Assembly: GCA_934538895.1 (NCBI GenBank)
Contig: CAKTCH010000054.1
Coordinates: forward strand, 1-8,180
Source: an uncultured Alphaproteobacteria bacterium
GTDB taxonomy: Bacteria > Pseudomonadota > Alphaproteobacteria > Micavibrionales > Micavibrionaceae
Direction: 5' to 3'
Length of the DNA stretch: 8,180 nucleotides
A program made the translations under genes and the position numbers. Below the pieces are notes generated by a model. It was not told the DNA's origin. It did not search any database and saw only the letters and a list, made by a program, of their open reading frames with translations. Below are positions 5,301-8,180 of this stretch, in pieces. Within the stretch, counting starts at the first letter, position 1, and each line of letters starts with the position of its first letter.

Positions 5301-8151
5301 TCCCGAGAAAGCAGCTTATCAGATCGGCGATACCGCGCGTTATCTAATTAAAAATCCGTATCCGGGGGCCAGTGCGCTGGTTACGATCGAGCGCTACGGA
5401 GTCATGGATTCTTTCGTGACCACGCTGGAGGGTAGCACTCCGATCATCGAATTTCCTGTAAAGCCCGATTACATGCCGGGTTATTATCTGTCAGTGATCG
5501 TGCAGTCTCCGCGCGTGGAAGCGCCACCGGCGGAGCAGGGACAGGTCGATCTTGGCAAACCTGCTTTCCGCATGGGCTATGTCACGGTGCCGGTCAAGGA
5601 CCCCGTGAAACAGATGGATATAACGGTTAAGGTCGCGCAGGAGGTTTACCGCCCCCGCGACAAGGTTCGGATAGATCTGAACGCCGTGCCCAGACTGGCA
5701 ACAGATAATAAGGAACCTGTCGAACTGACAGTCGCCGTGCTGGATGAGGCGGTGTTTGATCTGATTGCCGGGGGGCACGGCGCCTTCGATCCTTATGAAG
5801 GCTTTTATAGTCTTGATAATCTTGATTTGCGCAATTACAGCCTGATGATGCGTCTGGTGGGCCGCCAGAAGTTTGAGAAGAAAGGCGCAAATCCCGGCGG
5901 TGACGGCGGCATGGATATCGATATGCGGACATTGTTCAAATATGTCAGCTATTGGAACCCCGCTTTGAAGGCCGATGCAAACGGTGATGCGAGCATTGAA
6001 TTTGAGGCTCCCGACAATCTGACGGGCTGGCGGGTGCTGGTACTGGCGGCTACGCCGGGCGACAGGCTGGGGCTGGGCGAGGGAAATTTCAAAGTCAACC
6101 GTCCGACGGAACTGCGACCGGTCATGCCCAATCAGGTGCGGGAGGGCGATCGTTTCACCGCGGGCTTCAGTGTCATGAATCGCACCGACCAGCCGCGTAC
6201 GATCCGGGTTTCGATTGAGGCATCAGGCGATTTGCCGGATGGGACGCCTGTGACCAAAACGGAAGAGGTAACGTTGGAAGCTTACAAGCGTGCAACGGTT
6301 TATATGGACTTGAAGGCTGCCGTCCTGCCGGCGCAGCGCGAGTTACCGGAAGGGCGGATTAATTTTAAGGCTACCGGCGCCGATGAATCGGATAGTGACG
6401 GTACCGTCTACAGCCTTCCGGTTTATAAAAGCCGCACAGTGGATGTGGCAGCTCAATACGGCACGACCACGGAAACGCTGACGGAAGAAAGTATCGTTCT
6501 TCCGGAAGGCATCTATACCGATACGGGGGATATAAGTGTTGTGCTTTCCCCGAGCGTGATCGCCAATTTGTCGGGGGCTTTCCGCTACATGCGCGACTAC
6601 CCCTATACGTGTTGGGAGCAATCGCTGACGCGCGGTGTCATGGCTTCGCATTATAATCAATTGAAAGGTTATTTGCCGGATGATCTGGCATGGGAGAACA
6701 GCGAATCCGTGCCGCAGGAAACCCTGGATCGTGCGGCAGATTATCAGGCGCCCAACGGCGGCATGGCGTATTTCACCCCACGGGATGAATATGCCGATCC
6801 CTATCTTTCGGCCTATACGGCGCTGGCGTTCGGCTGGCTTGATAAGGCCGGTTATCATGTGCCGGATGCGGTGACACAGAAGCTTCATGCCTATTTGCAG
6901 AATTTCCTGAAGCAGGATGCTGCTCCCGATTTCTATCAGCCGGGCATGTCGGCCACGGTGCGGGCGGTGGCGCTTGCGGCGCTGGTCGAGGCTGGCAAGG
7001 CGGACAAGGGAGACGTGCTGCGCTATGAGCCGCATGTCAAGCAGATGAGTCTGTTCGGCAAGGCGCAATTCATGAAAGCGGCGATCAAGGCCGGGGTGGC
7101 GGATCGGGACATACGCAATGTCGCCGATATGATATTGGCAAAGGGTGATGAAACCGGCGGCAAGCTTCGCTTCAATGAAACGCTGGATAACGGGTATACG
7201 CGCATCCTGACCACGGCATTACGGGATAATTGCGGCATTCTGGATGCCTTCATGGATTATGAGGCGACAGATGGTGGTAAGGATATTATGGCGGACAAAC
7301 CCTTCAGGCTGGTGCGGGCGATAACGCAGTCCCGCGGCCAGCGCGATCATTGGGAGAATACGCAGGAGAATATATTCTGCATGAATGCGCTTGTGCATTA
7401 CACGCAACGCTATGAGAGCGAGAGCCCGGATATGCGCGTTAATGTGCGGCTGGAGGGGCAGGAAATCGGCAAGGTCTCTTTCGCTTCGGTAAAGGATGAA
7501 GCGCAGGAAGCGGTCAAGCTGATCTCTGAGGGTGATGCCGGGAAGAAATCGGTATTGCAGATCGCCCGCGAAGGCGCCGGACGTCTTTATTACGCCATAC
7601 GTCTGCGTTATGCCTTGTCCTCAGCCAGCCATCAGCCGATGAACGCGGGCATGGACATGCACCGTGAATATAGCGTGAAGCGCGGTGGCAAATGGGTTTT
7701 GCTCAAGGATCAGGAAAGCATCAGGCGGGGCGAACTCGTCAAGGTCGATTTGTTTCTGAATGTTCCCGCGGCGCGCAACTTTGTCGTTGTGAATGACCCA
7801 CTGCCGGGCGGTCTGGAAACCGTTAATCGCGATCTGGCCACGGCTTCGGGCGTGGATGCCGAACAGGCTGTTTTTGACAAGGCGGGCGGCTCGATCTGGT
7901 TCCGTTTCGGCGACTGGCGTGAATACGGTTTCAGCCGCTGGAGCTTCTATCATAAAGAACTGCGCCATGATTCCGCGCGTTTTTATGCCGACTGGATCGA
8001 TACCGGGAATTATCATCTTTCCTATATGGCGCAGGCCATAGCCGATGGCGTATTCAACGCACCGGCAGCCAAGGCTGAGGAAATGTACGATCCCGATGTT
8101 TATGGGCGTTCGGCCAGCCGTGAACTGACGGTCCGGACTGAAAGCCCTTGA
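2302..8151 (+). CDS. Periplasmic bacterial alpha-2-macroglobulin (thioester protease trap)
   Basis: A 1949-residue protein of the bacterial alpha-2-macroglobulin family (YfhM/ECAM type). It acts as a periplasmic trap: a protease cuts the bait segment, the protein changes shape, and a reactive thioester captures the protease. Residues 1-21 are a Sec signal peptide ending AAA before QD; there is no lipobox cysteine. Approximate order: N-terminal Ig-like domain 26-130, further macroglobulin-like domains to about 620, MG2-type domain 634-745 (GVYRAGDTMEYKIFVRD), two more MG domains to about 985, bait-region domain about 990-1200, A2M domain about 1205-1300 (YWNPAL, TGWRVLVLA), thioester domain about 1405-1760, and bMG10 about 1770-1935 (PLPGGLETVN at 1833-1842). 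The thioester is C1437-W-E-Q1440 in YPYTCWEQ, intact. GGAG at 2291-2294, 7 bp before the ATG, supports the start. The stop overlaps the next start. E. coli YfhM, from memory about 1650 residues, is shorter. Family assignment is near certain; domain edges are estimates. Confidence 0.96.
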   Translation: MRGLLVVTLLFILTLPLPAAAQDTPRPLEILRITPQGDDVLAGRQIVIQFNRAVVPVGRMDRTAEEVGITVTPPLPCQWRWINTATLACHLDGKDKMAESTRYRLTIAPDRIAAGDGAKLSATKTHEFITARPEVSYYNFSTWRGPAHPVVRVVFNQPVTKDSAAAHLHFQEPGQPRQMVVLSPEPHDTQRFSAGAVEARRVWLVEPRKTLNMDVTGVALAMEPGLVSTSGAEASVARRDIVTFNTFPDFKFAGIQCTNNEGLEVFIEPGKPQTQAQLCNPLRPVALGFTVPVLRSEVSANVSFTPDLAGGRKGYNPWGDENRDWSRLGDPYTGRTYFIGLPVGLKAAQKYTLTVPSKKPGVKATLSQLLGKNIEEGMQDEFGRTLMKPVKVEFSTGHRPPNFELIHKEAVLEKETDSEVPLYVNNLDAYTFTYRRINTLGVQTDQSYGQRVPSPQDVQFAVPLGVREMLGDKPGVVYGHLQTEPEIPQYNKEAARLFAQITPFQVHFKLGHFQSLAWVTDLATGKPVEGATVTLYTDELADMGEPEDVFAGVLTDQDGMAILPGTVKADPGNSLAQAWREGDKRLFIRVDRREDMALLPLSYDFYIDTWRASNETIWAHHQKKYGHLKTWGMTAQGVYRAGDTMEYKIFVRDQDNLTLVLPAKDIAYALEIFDPTNKSVLKRENITLSDFGAFDGVYKLPKNAAVGWYRFELTATLPSGDVRKWQPLRVLVSDFTVAPFRVTSEMNGDHFKAGDDVSFHADAKMHAGGAYTDATIRVTGIVKSRNFQSKHPLAQGFIFDSFQDRRDSAQIFEKTAPLNDQGEWNEDFTLPAAPIAYGTLELEAAVQDDRGKTIANVSRADYFGVDRLVGLKSPQWVYEAKKPAAIPALVVDDKGTPVAGTAVKIAIEKEFINTARVKGAGNAYLSDITVEWKQVAECSQTSAATPQDCSFTPDAAGTYRLAAEIADTKGVAHKTTLSIWVSGGDYVQWNNETDSMLAIIPEKAAYQIGDTARYLIKNPYPGASALVTIERYGVMDSFVTTLEGSTPIIEFPVKPDYMPGYYLSVIVQSPRVEAPPAEQGQVDLGKPAFRMGYVTVPVKDPVKQMDITVKVAQEVYRPRDKVRIDLNAVPRLATDNKEPVELTVAVLDEAVFDLIAGGHGAFDPYEGFYSLDNLDLRNYSLMMRLVGRQKFEKKGANPGGDGGMDIDMRTLFKYVSYWNPALKADANGDASIEFEAPDNLTGWRVLVLAATPGDRLGLGEGNFKVNRPTELRPVMPNQVREGDRFTAGFSVMNRTDQPRTIRVSIEASGDLPDGTPVTKTEEVTLEAYKRATVYMDLKAAVLPAQRELPEGRINFKATGADESDSDGTVYSLPVYKSRTVDVAAQYGTTTETLTEESIVLPEGIYTDTGDISVVLSPSVIANLSGAFRYMRDYPYTCWEQSLTRGVMASHYNQLKGYLPDDLAWENSESVPQETLDRAADYQAPNGGMAYFTPRDEYADPYLSAYTALAFGWLDKAGYHVPDAVTQKLHAYLQNFLKQDAAPDFYQPGMSATVRAVALAALVEAGKADKGDVLRYEPHVKQMSLFGKAQFMKAAIKAGVADRDIRNVADMILAKGDETGGKLRFNETLDNGYTRILTTALRDNCGILDAFMDYEATDGGKDIMADKPFRLVRAITQSRGQRDHWENTQENIFCMNALVHYTQRYESESPDMRVNVRLEGQEIGKVSFASVKDEAQEAVKLISEGDAGKKSVLQIAREGAGRLYYAIRLRYALSSASHQPMNAGMDMHREYSVKRGGKWVLLKDQESIRRGELVKVDLFLNVPAARNFVVVNDPLPGGLETVNRDLATASGVDAEQAVFDKAGGSIWFRFGDWREYGFSRWSFYHKELRHDSARFYADWIDTGNYHLSYMAQAIADGVFNAPAAKAEEMYDPDVYGRSASRELTVRTESP

Positions 8152-8180
8152 TGAAGAAGTATTTTCTGACAGGCGCCGCC
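8151..8180 (+). CDS. Start of next gene, probably penicillin-binding protein 1C (by context), truncated by window edge
   Basis: An ATG at 8151-8153 overlaps the A2M stop codon by one base (TGATG) and opens a frame coding MKKYFLTGAA up to the window edge. A lysine pair followed by hydrophobic residues would suit the N-terminus of a membrane-anchored or exported protein. In many Gram-negative bacteria the gene directly after yfhM-type A2M is pbpC, encoding the transpeptidase/transglycosylase PBP1C, and the pair is thought to act together in defending and repairing the cell wall. Ten residues cannot identify the product, so the PBP1C name rests on gene order alone. No clear Shine-Dalgarno precedes the ATG, so translation is probably coupled to the end of the A2M gene. 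Confidence 0.6.
   Translation, partial: MKKYFLTGAA

Noticed and set aside
6343..7068. 241-codon minus-strand frame inside the A2M gene
   Set aside because: It lies opposite the thioester domain of a very well-supported gene. Its length follows from codon bias, and its translation resembles no family I know.
2302..8151. Possibility that the large protein is a surface adhesin or S-layer protein, because of its many Ig-like domains
   Set aside because: The ordered bait-region, A2M, CWEQ thioester and bMG10 (PLPGGLETVN) signatures identify an alpha-2-macroglobulin, with no anchor or adhesin repeats.

Overview
The window comes from a Gram-negative bacterium, most likely an alphaproteobacterium. 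The main evidence is the HU-like protein: a lysine/alanine-rich tail in front of an HU fold with RAARMGRNP and FRAAKELKE motifs, a form I associate with Alphaproteobacteria. A periplasmic alpha-2-macroglobulin (A2M) translationally coupled to a following gene also requires a Gram-negative envelope. GC content is moderate. I cannot place the organism below class level. Nothing in the window looks like an insertion sequence, prophage, CRISPR array, tRNA or rRNA.

Layout: positions 1-1520 hold two minus-strand membrane-protein genes. The upstream one is a complete AI-2E family transporter/permease (408-1520). It is followed after 11 bp by the first 132 codons of a CPBP-type (CAAX protease-like) membrane protein that runs off the left edge. 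Positions 1521-1809 are the divergent intergenic region between these genes and the plus-strand HU gene. It contains a duplicated small hairpin element. Positions 1810-2178 encode the HU-like nucleoid protein, followed by a strong intrinsic terminator. Positions 2302-8151 encode a 1949-residue bacterial A2M with an intact CWEQ thioester motif, a Sec signal peptide and no lipobox. Its stop codon overlaps the ATG of the next gene (TGATG), of which only ten codons are visible. By the common gene order of this family, that gene is probably penicillin-binding protein 1C (pbpC).

Functionally, the A2M is a periplasmic protease trap. It is thought to inactivate proteases that breach the outer membrane, and its usual partner PBP1C would repair the cell wall. 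The HU protein is an unrelated housekeeping gene isolated by its own terminator. The two minus-strand membrane genes probably form a separate operon. I do not see a clearly new biological system. The points most worth a second look are the duplicated hairpin element upstream of HU, the non-lipoprotein and cysteine-paired A2M with a very short bait segment, and the CPBP protein whose first active-site glutamate is replaced by glutamine.
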